A stretch of DNA of 47,897 nucleotides from an uncultured bacterium. GTDB taxonomy: Bacteria > Patescibacteriota > Minisyncoccia > Phycocordibacterales > UBA9973. The translations under genes were made by a program, and so were the position numbers. Every line of letters begins with the position of its first letter. Position 1 is the stretch's first letter. Of this stretch, positions 35,370 through 44,448 are shown piece by piece. Below the pieces are notes generated by a model that made no database searches, had not been told where the DNA came from, and was given only the letters and a program-made list of their open reading frames with translations. The stretch is from NCBI GenBank assembly GCA_903869825.1, contig CAIQAL010000026.1, forward strand, positions 1 through 47,897, in the 5' to 3' direction.

Positions 35370-37049
35370 TTATAGTTCCTCTTGAGAAGGAACAATAACC
35401 CTTACCTTCCAGAACTTTGTTTTAAGAGTCTTAACTAAATCACTCAACTCCTCATTCTTCAAAAAGTGCAGTACCAAAACTCCGGCAAAAATTCCAAACA
35501 TCCCCGAGACAAACCCTTGAAAAAATATTCCCAAGAATGACTCAGTGTCAAAAATAGGAGAAAAAATATTCAAGCTCAAATATGCGACTATTCCTATGAA
35601 AAAAGATGCTCCTAAGCTTTGGAAAAATGTTTTTGCAATAAATGGCTCTCCCTCCATAAAATCTCTTTTGACATAAAGCCAATGCAGAATAAAATTAAAA
35701 ATGGTTCCGACAGAATATGCAAGTGGAAGCATCAGAACTTCTGTTCCTTTTACGTCGATTACTTTTAACATTGACTCAATAAAATATCTAAAATATGTAA
35801 CATCTTCGAAAATGTGAATAAAAACATAGGATAAAATAATTATTAAAACGGAAGAGAGAAGATTAATAATAAGAGGACGCCTTGTTTCTCCTTTCGCATA
35901 ATATGTGCGAGACAAAAGTCCAATCATCCCTTGGGCTAAAATTGAAAGAGAAAATATTGCAAGTGACGCCGCCACTAGACGAGTATTGTCCCAAGAAAAA
36001 GAACCGGTACCCAAAATCACTCGAACGATTTGCGCCCGTAAAACAATAAAAAGAAAAGTTATCGGCAAGGACCAGAAAATTATCTGTCTAGCCGCAGATT
36101 TTAAATGATTTTTAAATTCAGTCATATTCCCTCCAGAAAAACATTTGGCCAAGGTTGGGAAAGCCGCAACAGCATAAGAGACACCAATGATATTTAAGGG
36201 AACGGTCTGCAAATTATAAGAAAAATTAAAGATAGAGATTGAACCCCCTTTCAAAAATGAAGCAAGGGCTATAATTGAAATAAGCGCTATGTTATTAAAA
36301 GAAAGACCTAAAGTTCTTGGAAGTGAAATTAGAATTGCTTGTTTAATGTCTTTGAAATTTATCTTTAGAGAAAACTTCGGAGTAAAACCACATGACGATG
36401 CAGCAATAACTTGAATCAAAAAATGCATCAAGGCCCCGAATGCAACCCCCATTGCGAGCCCATATATTCCAAAAATCGGGTAAAGAAAGATAACTCCAAT
36501 AATTATTCCTGCATTATAAAAAATCGGACTCAAGGAATAAATAAAAAATTTATGGAAAAGCTGGGTAACTGTTCCAAAAAGATTCGAAAGACCCATTAAG
36601 ATTGGGGATAAAAGCATTATCCGTGACAATATAATTACCTTTTGTTGCATAAGCGGACTAAATCCGGGAGCGATGAAAGAAGCCAGATATGGCATTAATA
36701 AAAATGCCAGAGCTGAAACCAAAATCATCGTAAGAAAAAAAACGGTAAAAATATCATTTAAAAACTTTCTTGATTCAGGTGTCACATTTCCTTTATCCAT
36801 ACGAGCCACAATGAAAGGAATTAGCACCGTGATTGAAGCAAGCGAAGCAATAGAAATATAAATCAAATCAGGAACCCTAAAAGCTGCATAATAGGCATCA
36901 AGTGGAGCAGAAGGACCGATAAAATGAGCGATCGAACGATCCCGAAAGAGAGCTAAAATTTGAGAAAGCAAAGTAAAAAATCCAAGTAAGAGTGCAGCCT
37001 GATTCACATTACCAAACTCCTTATTAAAAATTCTTAAAATTTTATTCAT
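35370..37049 (-). CDS. murJ: Lipid II flippase MurJ
   Basis: MVIN/MurJ-type multi-TM; LLGFFTLLSQILALFRDRSIAHFIGPSAPLDAYYAAFRVPDLIY. Confidence 0.92.
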   Translation of the reverse strand: MNKILRIFNKEFGNVNQAALLLGFFTLLSQILALFRDRSIAHFIGPSAPLDAYYAAFRVPDLIYISIASLASITVLIPFIVARMDKGNVTPESRKFLNDIFTVFFLTMILVSALAFLLMPYLASFIAPGFSPLMQQKVIILSRIMLLSPILMGLSNLFGTVTQLFHKFFIYSLSPIFYNAGIIIGVIFLYPIFGIYGLAMGVAFGALMHFLIQVIAASSCGFTPKFSLKINFKDIKQAILISLPRTLGLSFNNIALISIIALASFLKGGSISIFNFSYNLQTVPLNIIGVSYAVAAFPTLAKCFSGGNMTEFKNHLKSAARQIIFWSLPITFLFIVLRAQIVRVILGTGSFSWDNTRLVAASLAIFSLSILAQGMIGLLSRTYYAKGETRRPLIINLLSSVLIIILSYVFIHIFEDVTYFRYFIESMLKVIDVKGTEVLMLPLAYSVGTIFNFILHWLYVKRDFMEGEPFIAKTFFQSLGASFFIGIVAYLSLNIFSPIFDTESFLGIFFQGFVSGMFGIFAGVLVLHFLKNEELSDLVKTLKTKFWKVRVIVPSQEEL

Positions 37050-37059
37050 TCAACGTCTA

Positions 37060-40002
37060 CTATACAACAATATTTACAAGCTTATTTTTTACATAAATTA
37101 TTTTTTTTATTTCCTTGCCTTCCGTAAACTTCAATACCGATTCGTTAGCCAAAGCTCTTTTTTTGATGTCTTCTTCTTTTTCGTCACTTGGAACAAAAAT
37201 TTCTGCTCTAACCTTGCTGTTAACTTGCAGAATAATTTTTAATTCACTATCAATCAGCAATCTTTCGTCCCACTTTGGCCACTTGGACAAATTAATACTG
37301 CTTTTTTCTCCTAAGTTATGCCAAAGTTCTTCGGTACAATGCGGAGCAAAGGGAGCCAAAATCTGTAAGAATTTTTTATAATCTTCTTTCTCCACAGATT
37401 TGTTTTTTTCCATCTCGGAAGCCATTATCATCATCGCGGAAATCGCAGTATTAAAACGCATTGCCTCGATATCTTCAGAAACTTTTTTGATGGTTTTATG
37501 TAAAAGTTTCTCAAGCGGAGCAGGAGAAAAATTCAAGGAGCCGTGTCGGTCCCCTGTCCTCTTGTCTCCGAGGGCGAAGGCGGGAGAATTTTTATTCTGC
37601 TCCGCGACGCTCATTCCTACTCTCCAAACTTTTTCGACAAACCTGCGAGAGCCGATAATGCTTTCAGTACTCCAAACCACCGCATCTTCGAACGGACCCA
37701 TAAACATTTCATAGATTCGAAGGGTATCCGCACCATAAGTTTTAACTATACTATCTGGATTAATAACATTCCCGAGTGATTTCGACATTTTAACTCCCCC
37801 TTCACCTAAAATCATCCCATGGCTTGTGCGCTTCAAGTAAGGTTCTACTGTTGGGACAAGTTTTAAATCGTATAAAAATTTATGCCAGAATCGTGAGTAT
37901 AATAAGTGTAATGTTGTATGTTCCATTCCCCCGTTATACCAATTTACCCCGCCGTGGCGTGGGTCACTTCCAAGCCAGTATTTTAAATTTTTCTTGCTGG
38001 CAAATTCTTTTTTATTTTTTGGGTCTGTATACCGGAGATAATACCAAGAACTTCCAGCCCAGTTTGGCATAGTGTCTGTTTCCCTCTTAGCTTTACCGCC
38101 ACACTTTGGACATTTTACATTTACCCATTTTGAAATTCCAGCAAGTGGTGATTCCCCCGTGTCTGTCGGCTTGTAACTTTTTACTTGTGGTAATTTTACC
38201 GGTAAATCTTTTTCTTTTACTGGAACAAATCCACACTTTGGACAATTCACAACAGGAATTGGTTCTCCCCAATATCGTTGTCTAGAAAATATCCAATCGC
38301 GTAACTTAAACTTCGTTACCATTTTCCCACCGACAAATTTGGTTATTTCTTTTATTGCTTCTTTACTTCCCTGCCAGTTAAATTTCCCAGAATTTATCAA
38401 AATTCCATAATCCAGGACTGCGAGACCACCTTCATAAAAATATTTCCAGATCATTTTGTCGTCAGGAATATTCACAGTTTTTTCTACATCTGCAAATGGA
38501 ACCCATTTAATTTCATGGGAATCTTTTGTAAAATACTCATCCTCTTCTATCTCTACTTTTTCTTCACTCAATAAGTCAAATACCAAAGTATGAACGTGTG
38601 CCACCCTATTTACATCCTTATGTGCAGCATAAAATTCTGCTTGTACTTCAAGTGGAATTTTTTCTACAAACTTAATATTTGTGTAGCCAGTCTCTTCCCT
38701 GATTTCTCTTATGGCGGTCTCTATTTCTGATTCACCATTTTCTATGCCTCCGATAATAAAATTCTTCGGACTTAAGTCACCCCATTTTTCTCCTTTTAAA
38801 AATTCAATTAGAACTGTTTTATCTTTTTGATTTCTTAAAATAATGTGCACTACTTCCCTTTTTGTATTATCTTTCCCAAGTCTCGGAGGATTGTTGGTGT
38901 CAAAATTATAAGGCATGACTACCTGTCTAATCGGCAACTTATATTTTTTCGCAAATTCGAAATCTCGTTCATCGTGCGCTGGCACTGCCATCACTGCTCC
39001 AGTACCATAACCTACTAAAACATAATCAGCAATGTAAATTTGAATTTCTTCGTTGTTAGCAGGATTTACGGCTTTTATTCCTTTCAGTTCAATTCCAGTT
39101 TTTTCTTTTCCTTCGGCATTTCTTTCAAGTTCCGATTCTTTTTTAACTTTCTCAATATATTTTTCAACTTCTTCCCAATTTGTAATTTGAGATTTTAATC
39201 TTTGAATCAATTCATGCTCTGGTGCTAGCACAACATACGTCACACCGAAAAGTGTATCGGCTCTAGTTGTAAAAACTTTTATCTTATCTTTTAAATTTTT
39301 AATTCCAAATTCAATTTCACTTCCTTCAGATTTTCCAATCCAATTTTTCTGGGATGCTTTTACTCTCTCTGGATAATTCACAAGATCAATGTCTTTATCA
39401 AGTCTTTCAGCGTACTTTGTAATTCCAAGCATCCATTGTTCTTTTTCTCTTTTTTCAGTTGGCGTCCCGCAACGTTCACATTTCCCATCCACGACTTCTT
39501 CATTTGCCAGTCCGATTTTGTCTTTTGGGCACCAATTAATAGTTGTCTTTGATTTATATGCTAATCCTTTTTTTAAGAACTGCAAAAAAATCCATTGAGT
39601 CCACTTGTAGTACCCTGGATCCGTTGTATTTACTTCTCGGGACCAATCAAAAGAAAAGCCAATTTCTTTGAGTTGCCTCCTAAATGTGTCCGTATTTTTT
39701 TTAGTAACCAGCGCCGGCTTCTTCCCAGTTTTAAGAGCATAGTTTTCGGTAGGTAAACCGAAGGCGTCCCAACCAATCGGGTATAACACATTATACCCTT
39801 CCATCCGGCGTTTACGAGAGATAATATCCATCGCGGTGTTACTGCGAATATGCCCAACATGGAGTCCATCCCCTGATGGATACGGGAACTCAATTAAGGA
39901 ATAAAATTTCTTTCCTTTTCCATCCTTGGCCTGGTAAATCTTTTTTTTATCCCACTCCGCTTGCCACTTTTTTTCTATTTTTTTATGATCGTAATTTTTC
40001 AT
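37060..40002 (-). CDS. leuS: Leucyl-tRNA synthetase with an inserted Nudix domain
   Basis: FPYPSGDGLHVGHIRSNTAMD, KMSKSLGNVINPD, Nudix box GGIENGESEIETAIREIREETGY between VPAHDERDFEFAKKYKLPIRQVV and GILINSGKFNWQGS. Confidence 0.95.
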   Translation of the reverse strand: MKNYDHKKIEKKWQAEWDKKKIYQAKDGKGKKFYSLIEFPYPSGDGLHVGHIRSNTAMDIISRKRRMEGYNVLYPIGWDAFGLPTENYALKTGKKPALVTKKNTDTFRRQLKEIGFSFDWSREVNTTDPGYYKWTQWIFLQFLKKGLAYKSKTTINWCPKDKIGLANEEVVDGKCERCGTPTEKREKEQWMLGITKYAERLDKDIDLVNYPERVKASQKNWIGKSEGSEIEFGIKNLKDKIKVFTTRADTLFGVTYVVLAPEHELIQRLKSQITNWEEVEKYIEKVKKESELERNAEGKEKTGIELKGIKAVNPANNEEIQIYIADYVLVGYGTGAVMAVPAHDERDFEFAKKYKLPIRQVVMPYNFDTNNPPRLGKDNTKREVVHIILRNQKDKTVLIEFLKGEKWGDLSPKNFIIGGIENGESEIETAIREIREETGYTNIKFVEKIPLEVQAEFYAAHKDVNRVAHVHTLVFDLLSEEKVEIEEDEYFTKDSHEIKWVPFADVEKTVNIPDDKMIWKYFYEGGLAVLDYGILINSGKFNWQGSKEAIKEITKFVGGKMVTKFKLRDWIFSRQRYWGEPIPVVNCPKCGFVPVKEKDLPVKLPQVKSYKPTDTGESPLAGISKWVNVKCPKCGGKAKRETDTMPNWAGSSWYYLRYTDPKNKKEFASKKNLKYWLGSDPRHGGVNWYNGGMEHTTLHLLYSRFWHKFLYDLKLVPTVEPYLKRTSHGMILGEGGVKMSKSLGNVINPDSIVKTYGADTLRIYEMFMGPFEDAVVWSTESIIGSRRFVEKVWRVGMSVAEQNKNSPAFALGDKRTGDRHGSLNFSPAPLEKLLHKTIKKVSEDIEAMRFNTAISAMMIMASEMEKNKSVEKEDYKKFLQILAPFAPHCTEELWHNLGEKSSINLSKWPKWDERLLIDSELKIILQVNSKVRAEIFVPSDEKEEDIKKRALANESVLKFTEGKEIKKIIYVKNKLVNIVV
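37515..37605. repeat. Large inverted repeat inside leuS (palindromic insertion candidate)
   Basis: GCGGAGCAG (37515-37523)/CTGCTCCGC (37597-37605) and AAAAATTC (37527-37534)/GAATTTTT (37586-37593). Confidence 0.8.
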
Positions 40003-40552
40003 CGCTTATTTTATTTCCAAACTTTTTTATAGCCAACCAAATCAAAACACCGAGCGCAATAGCAAGAATTAAAACTTTAATTATATTATCCGCCACAGAC
40101 CAATACCGGATTGATGCAATAATGAACGACAATACTCCACCCCAAGAAAACCCGATTGCCACAATTTCATTTGGCACAAAAGCCCCAATAAGAAAAGAGA
40201 TTATTCCTAAAACAACAAGCAAAATAAAAACATTTCTTTGATAAACTTTTTGGGCCTGATTAAATTCTTGTTGCTTGGTAAAGTTTGGGTCACAATAATT
40301 TGTTGCAACTGTTGGGGCAGAATACATATCTCTTGGAACAGCCGGGGCCAACGCACCTTGGTTCCATTGCCCCCCTACAGAAAGACATGCTTCTTTCGTG
40401 GTAATAGGTTCTACAATCTGCGTGAGTGGAAAATAAATATTATAGTCTGGTTCCTTGTAAAAAAGGGATATTGTGTAATTAAAAAATAAGTTTAAAACAA
40501 TAACAATCCCAATAATGAGCGCCCATTTCAAAAATTTTGGCTTTGTTTCCAT
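39983..40552 (-). CDS. Hypothetical multi-TM membrane protein
   Basis: About four TM segments; start moved from 40588 to METKPKFLKWALI, 6 nt after TGCTATAAT. Confidence 0.6.
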   Translation of the reverse strand: METKPKFLKWALIIGIVIVLNLFFNYTISLFYKEPDYNIYFPLTQIVEPITTKEACLSVGGQWNQGALAPAVPRDMYSAPTVATNYCDPNFTKQQEFNQAQKVYQRNVFILLVVLGIISFLIGAFVPNEIVAIGFSWGGVLSFIIASIRYWSVADNIIKVLILAIALGVLIWLAIKKFGNKISDEKLRS

Positions 40553-40558
40553 TTCGTT

Positions 40559-40567
40559 ATTATAGCA
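40559..40567 (-). promoter_or_regulatory. Extended -10 (TGcTATAAT) 6 nt upstream of the ATG at 40552
   Basis: Reverse strand GTTGCTATAATAACGAAATGGAAAC. Confidence 0.6.
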
Positions 40568-40645
40568 ACAAGAGAGGAATATAAACAAGTTTTTTGTTTA
40601 ATATCCAAACTCGTTGCTATGTAGTACTCTATATAGCCAAAATTG

Positions 40646-40654
40646 TGCTATAAT
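40646..40654 (+). promoter_or_regulatory. Extended -10 (TGcTATAAT) upstream of the DUF1003-like gene
   Basis: AATTGTGCTATAATAAAATT; implies a leader of about 60 nt. Confidence 0.5.
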
Positions 40655-40720
40655 AAAATTAACAAATAAGAAGTCGCGGAGTTTTTTGTTTGTGAAAATT
40701 TTTAGAATATTTAACTTAAA

Positions 40721-41173
40721 ATGACAAAAAAAGAGCATAAACAAAAAATTGGCCGTATCTCAAATAAATTCATTAGCTGGATTGGCTCACGAGGGTCTCT
40801 GGCGGTTCATACCATATTCTTTACAGTGATGATAGCCCTAGCCTTTTCAGATGTTGGTTTCGATAAAGTGATGTTGGTCCTGACAACTATAGTTTCATTG
40901 GAAGCTATTTATCTTTCAATTTTTATTCAAATGACTGTTAATAAGCATCAGGAAGAATTGGAAGAAGTTTCAGAAGATATTGATGAAATTCAGAAGGATG
41001 TGGATGAGATTCAGGAAGATGTGGATGAAATTCAGAAGGATGTGGATGAGATTCAGGAAGATGTGGAAGAGATTGAAGAAGACAAGCCAAAAGAATTATA
41101 CAAAAAAATCGAAAAAAACTTACAGGAACTTTTGAACGAAGTATCTGAATTGAAAAAACTAGACAAAAACTAA
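40721..41173 (+). CDS. DUF1003-like membrane protein with a C-terminal heptad-repeat coiled coil
   Basis: Two TM segments; FISWIGSRGSLAVHTIFFTV…LTTIVSLEAIYLSIFIQMTVNKHQEE; then (DEIQ[KE]DV)x4. Confidence 0.7.
   Translation: MTKKEHKQKIGRISNKFISWIGSRGSLAVHTIFFTVMIALAFSDVGFDKVMLVLTTIVSLEAIYLSIFIQMTVNKHQEELEEVSEDIDEIQKDVDEIQEDVDEIQKDVDEIQEDVEEIEEDKPKELYKKIEKNLQELLNEVSELKKLDKN
40982..41065 (+). repeat. Tandem repeat, 42-bp unit x2 (21-bp subunit x4)
   Basis: GATGAAATTCAGAAGGATGTGGATGAGATTCAGGAAGATGTG repeated exactly twice. Confidence 0.92.
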
Positions 41174-42051
41174 TTCTTTTCCCATACCACCGTATTGGCA
41201 AGAGGAATCATTCGATTTTTTGTTTTTTCATTTATGCACAATTCTCCGACTTCAATTTTGCCAGACAGTCCCTGCATTGCCTCCTCTATTGCGTAGCCAA
41301 GTGGCAAGGAAGATGAGTCAATAGAATATGAAGTCAATATTACAAGTATAGGGTCAGAACTCAAAACTTTCCGGACTGCTTGAAGTAATTTAGGTAAATC
41401 ATTTTCAATTTTCCAAGTTTCCCCTTTGGGCCCTCTCCCGAATTTTGGAGGATCCATGATAACCGCGTCATATTTATTCCCCCGTTTTGCTTCTCTTTCT
41501 AGAAATTTTAAAGCATCATCGACAATAACTCGCATCGGGAGTTCGGACATCCCTGCAAGTTTTTGATTTTCTTTTGCCCATTTAATACTTTCTTTTGAAG
41601 CATCAAGGTGAGTGACTTCCGCTCCGGCTCGTAAGGCAAACAAACTAGCAACTCCAGTATAACCAAACAGATTTAAAAATTTAATCTTCCTCCCGGAATT
41701 TTTAATATCATTTTCAATAAGTTCCCAATGACTAGCTTGTTCTGGAAAAAATCCAAGATGTCGGAACGACGTTGGCTTAGCGTAAAATTTTATTCCAAGA
41801 TAATCCATTTCAAATTGATCTATCTTTTGTGACATTTTCCATCCTTTTTTTGCCCCATCCTTTGTGCTAAAAAACTTGCCATCAGCCTTTTCCCAACCAT
41901 TTCCCAAAAGAGTCTTTTTCCAAAAAGCCGTCTCGTAAGGTCGAACAAAAGTATACTTACCAAAACGCTCAAGTTTTTCTCCTGCTCCCGTATCAAGCAT
42001 CTCGTAGTCTTTCCAATTTTTGGAATAAAAAGTTTTTATTTGATTTTCCAT
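41170..42051 (-). CDS. Class I SAM-dependent rRNA methyltransferase (RlmI/YccW-like)
   Basis: LNLFGYTGVASLFALRAGAEVTHLDASKESIKWAKEN…DAVIMDPPKFGRGPKGE. Confidence 0.85.
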   Translation of the reverse strand: MENQIKTFYSKNWKDYEMLDTGAGEKLERFGKYTFVRPYETAFWKKTLLGNGWEKADGKFFSTKDGAKKGWKMSQKIDQFEMDYLGIKFYAKPTSFRHLGFFPEQASHWELIENDIKNSGRKIKFLNLFGYTGVASLFALRAGAEVTHLDASKESIKWAKENQKLAGMSELPMRVIVDDALKFLEREAKRGNKYDAVIMDPPKFGRGPKGETWKIENDLPKLLQAVRKVLSSDPILVILTSYSIDSSSLPLGYAIEEAMQGLSGKIEVGELCINEKTKNRMIPLANTVVWEKN

Positions 42052-42566
42052 TATTTGATTGTACCACGGAGGGTCTTTATCTCCCCATTTTTATTAAGTT
42101 TAATAAGGGTTGATGGCTTCCTTTTTAATGTTCCGGCAGGGTAAAAAAAATCAACAGATAAGCCGAAGTATTTCTTTGCTTCTTTAATATTTTCTGCTGG
42201 TTTTAGTCCTTCTGGATTTGCTGATGGTGCAACCAGTGGTCCGGTTTTTTTTAAAATTTCAATAAGTGATTTTTTGGCTGGCAACCTGAAAGCAATCTCT
42301 CCAAGGACAATGCTGACTTTCCCCGGCCAAAATTTATCTAGTGTTTTGCGTTCTAGTGGATTAATTTTCAGTTTGAATTTCTTCAAATCAGCAACTGAAG
42401 AGATAAGAACAATCAATTTCTTTTTTTTATTTCTTTTTTTTATTTTGTAAATTCTTTTTATCGCATCATTCGAAAAAGCACTTCCAACCAAGCCATAAAT
42501 GGTGTCGGTTGGCATTACTCCGACTCCCCCTTTTTTTAAAATTTTAATTGCTTCTTTAATCTGCAT
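42051..42566 (-). CDS. tsaC: Sua5/YrdC/TsaC-family threonylcarbamoyl-AMP synthase
   Basis: GVMPTDTIYGLVGSAFS…IYKIKKRN…PLVAPSANPEG…PSTLIKL. Confidence 0.85.
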   Translation of the reverse strand: MQIKEAIKILKKGGVGVMPTDTIYGLVGSAFSNDAIKRIYKIKKRNKKKKLIVLISSVADLKKFKLKINPLERKTLDKFWPGKVSIVLGEIAFRLPAKKSLIEILKKTGPLVAPSANPEGLKPAENIKEAKKYFGLSVDFFYPAGTLKRKPSTLIKLNKNGEIKTLRGTIK

Positions 42567-43326
42567 ATTGTTTTATTGCTTCATAATATTCCTGGTTCAG
42601 TCCCCCAAGTCGGAAGATAGTAGCCACCTTGAAATTATTTTCTTTCATAAATTTCAAATCTTTCCCCAAATCCTTTGCAGAAAGAATCGGTTCATTACCT
42701 AAAATTCCTATTGCAATTGTTCCAAGCCCTAGCTCAACTTCCGGGTTAATTTCCTTTTTGACTTTTAAGATTATATTTTCTGTTGTTTTTAACGCCATTT
42801 TTGGAATCATGCTGGTGTAGAACATAATGCAAGATTTGTGCCCGTATTTTTTGTTATCATACGAAATCCCTATTTTTCTATATAATTTCAATATGACAAA
42901 GCTTGGTGCCGCATATTCTGCTGTTGTGATATCTATCTCCAACGACAAAGCATCTTCAAAAAACTTTTTGATTATTTTTTTATTTCTGTAGATTTTGAAT
43001 ATGTTTTTCACATACAGCCCAGCTTGCTTGGGCATAGGCAACTCCAAATCAATTAGAACTTTGAGTGGTTCTCCTGCAGATTTTAAATCTTGAAAGAGAT
43101 TTTTCAAATCACTAGTATTAGAAAAAGGTGAAATCCAATAAGTATTTGGCAAGATTGGCCAGTAAGCAACCTCAATCTTTGGATTAATTTCTTCCAGCCT
43201 TTTTTTAAAAACAGAAAATTCTTTTATCGAGTGAGCAGCAACGAAAACAGTCGAGGGAAAATCAAGGAATTTTGCCTTGGCCAAGTTTTCTTCGATTGGA
43301 AATTCTTCAAAAAAATTTATACGCAT
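42556..43326 (-). CDS. Conserved-looking hypothetical protein, possibly TIM-barrel-like
   Basis: Complete ORF in a tight operon; alternating beta-like/alpha-like pattern; no family assigned. Confidence 0.6.
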   Translation of the reverse strand: MRINFFEEFPIEENLAKAKFLDFPSTVFVAAHSIKEFSVFKKRLEEINPKIEVAYWPILPNTYWISPFSNTSDLKNLFQDLKSAGEPLKVLIDLELPMPKQAGLYVKNIFKIYRNKKIIKKFFEDALSLEIDITTAEYAAPSFVILKLYRKIGISYDNKKYGHKSCIMFYTSMIPKMALKTTENIILKVKKEINPEVELGLGTIAIGILGNEPILSAKDLGKDLKFMKENNFKVATIFRLGGLNQEYYEAIKQYAD

Positions 43327-43331
43327 AAAAT

Positions 43332-44444
43332 TTATACTGCAATTTTAGTTCGATAGACTCCCTGGAAATAAGAAGCAGCCGGAAGAACACAACACAAAAG
43401 AATTATTATTGTAAATCCAATCTTTGCGGAAGCAGTAAAGTGATAAACTAAAAATACCACGAGCAAAGTAAAAATGTAACCAGAATTTAAGAAAAGTTCC
43501 CGGAGAGCCATTGTCTTTGACACTCCAACCTCTTTATAATAATCCAAATTGAAAGTAAGCCAAAAAGGATTTGCTAGATTCATGCAAAGACTTGAAATTC
43601 CTGCGAATAACCCCCAGTAATAAATATTTTTAATGAATGGCAAAGGTAAAAAACTGAGAACCGCAAGTGAGGTAAATAAATAAAAAAATACTTTTCTGTT
43701 TTTTATTTTGTCAGATATATATCCGTTTAGGACTGATGCAATCCCTGCCACGATTGCCAAATATCCAAAAAAATTACCAAATTCTCTTGGTGTTTTTAAG
43801 AAGAAAAGACTAAAAATTGGAACCAATGAATAATTTATTCTGGAAGTTGCTCCTTGAAAAAAAGTCGCCCAATTAAATTTAATTTTCGAAAAATCTTCTC
43901 TTAAATTAAGATTCCACTCAAAGTCAGGCAAGAATTTCAAAAGCATTATAGGAATAAGATAAGTACAAAAACCGACCAAAAACATAACCTCAAAACCAAA
44001 TTTTTCCGCAATAATTCCGGTTAGAGGTTGTAAAGTCAACCCAATAATGGGGGTAATCAAAAAGTACATCCCACTATTTGTCCCCCTTTTGTTTTCACTG
44101 CTAAAAATAAAAAACATCGCATTGCAGGGAATCCAAAAGAAAATCACATTCAATCCCGAAAAAATCGCCGAGAGATAAAGCTGCCCCGGATTCCAGATTT
44201 TTATCAAAACCAAAACTATCAGCATGCTCGAGATAATCCCGTAAAACATTGCTCGTTTGGCACTCATTTTTATTTTAGGTAAAAAAACTATCCCAACTAG
44301 CGCTGTCAGATATGTAATCAAACCATAATCAATCAAATCAGAAAAACCAAAACCTTTTTGATAAAGCCAAAAAATAATGAGCGTCTGCGACAAATACATT
44401 GCCGCCATATAAGTAAAAAAGAATGCGTAAATACGTTTAAACAT
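43332..44444 (-). CDS. Major facilitator superfamily transporter
   Basis: About 12 hydrophobic segments; MFS-like halves. Confidence 0.75.
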   Translation of the reverse strand: MFKRIYAFFFTYMAAMYLSQTLIIFWLYQKGFGFSDLIDYGLITYLTALVGIVFLPKIKMSAKRAMFYGIISSMLIVLVLIKIWNPGQLYLSAIFSGLNVIFFWIPCNAMFFIFSSENKRGTNSGMYFLITPIIGLTLQPLTGIIAEKFGFEVMFLVGFCTYLIPIMLLKFLPDFEWNLNLREDFSKIKFNWATFFQGATSRINYSLVPIFSLFFLKTPREFGNFFGYLAIVAGIASVLNGYISDKIKNRKVFFYLFTSLAVLSFLPLPFIKNIYYWGLFAGISSLCMNLANPFWLTFNLDYYKEVGVSKTMALRELFLNSGYIFTLLVVFLVYHFTASAKIGFTIIILLCCVLPAASYFQGVYRTKIAV

Positions 44445-44448
44445 AAAA

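Noticed and set aside
41170-41173. Overlapping stop codons of the DUF1003-like and methyltransferase genes (CTAA)
   Set aside because: Convergent stop overlap is common in compact genomes; not informative alone.
40938-41201. 87-aa antisense ORF with SHPHPSEFHPHLPE repeats
   Set aside because: Antisense reading of the heptad tandem repeat; the plus strand gives a sensible coiled-coil protein.
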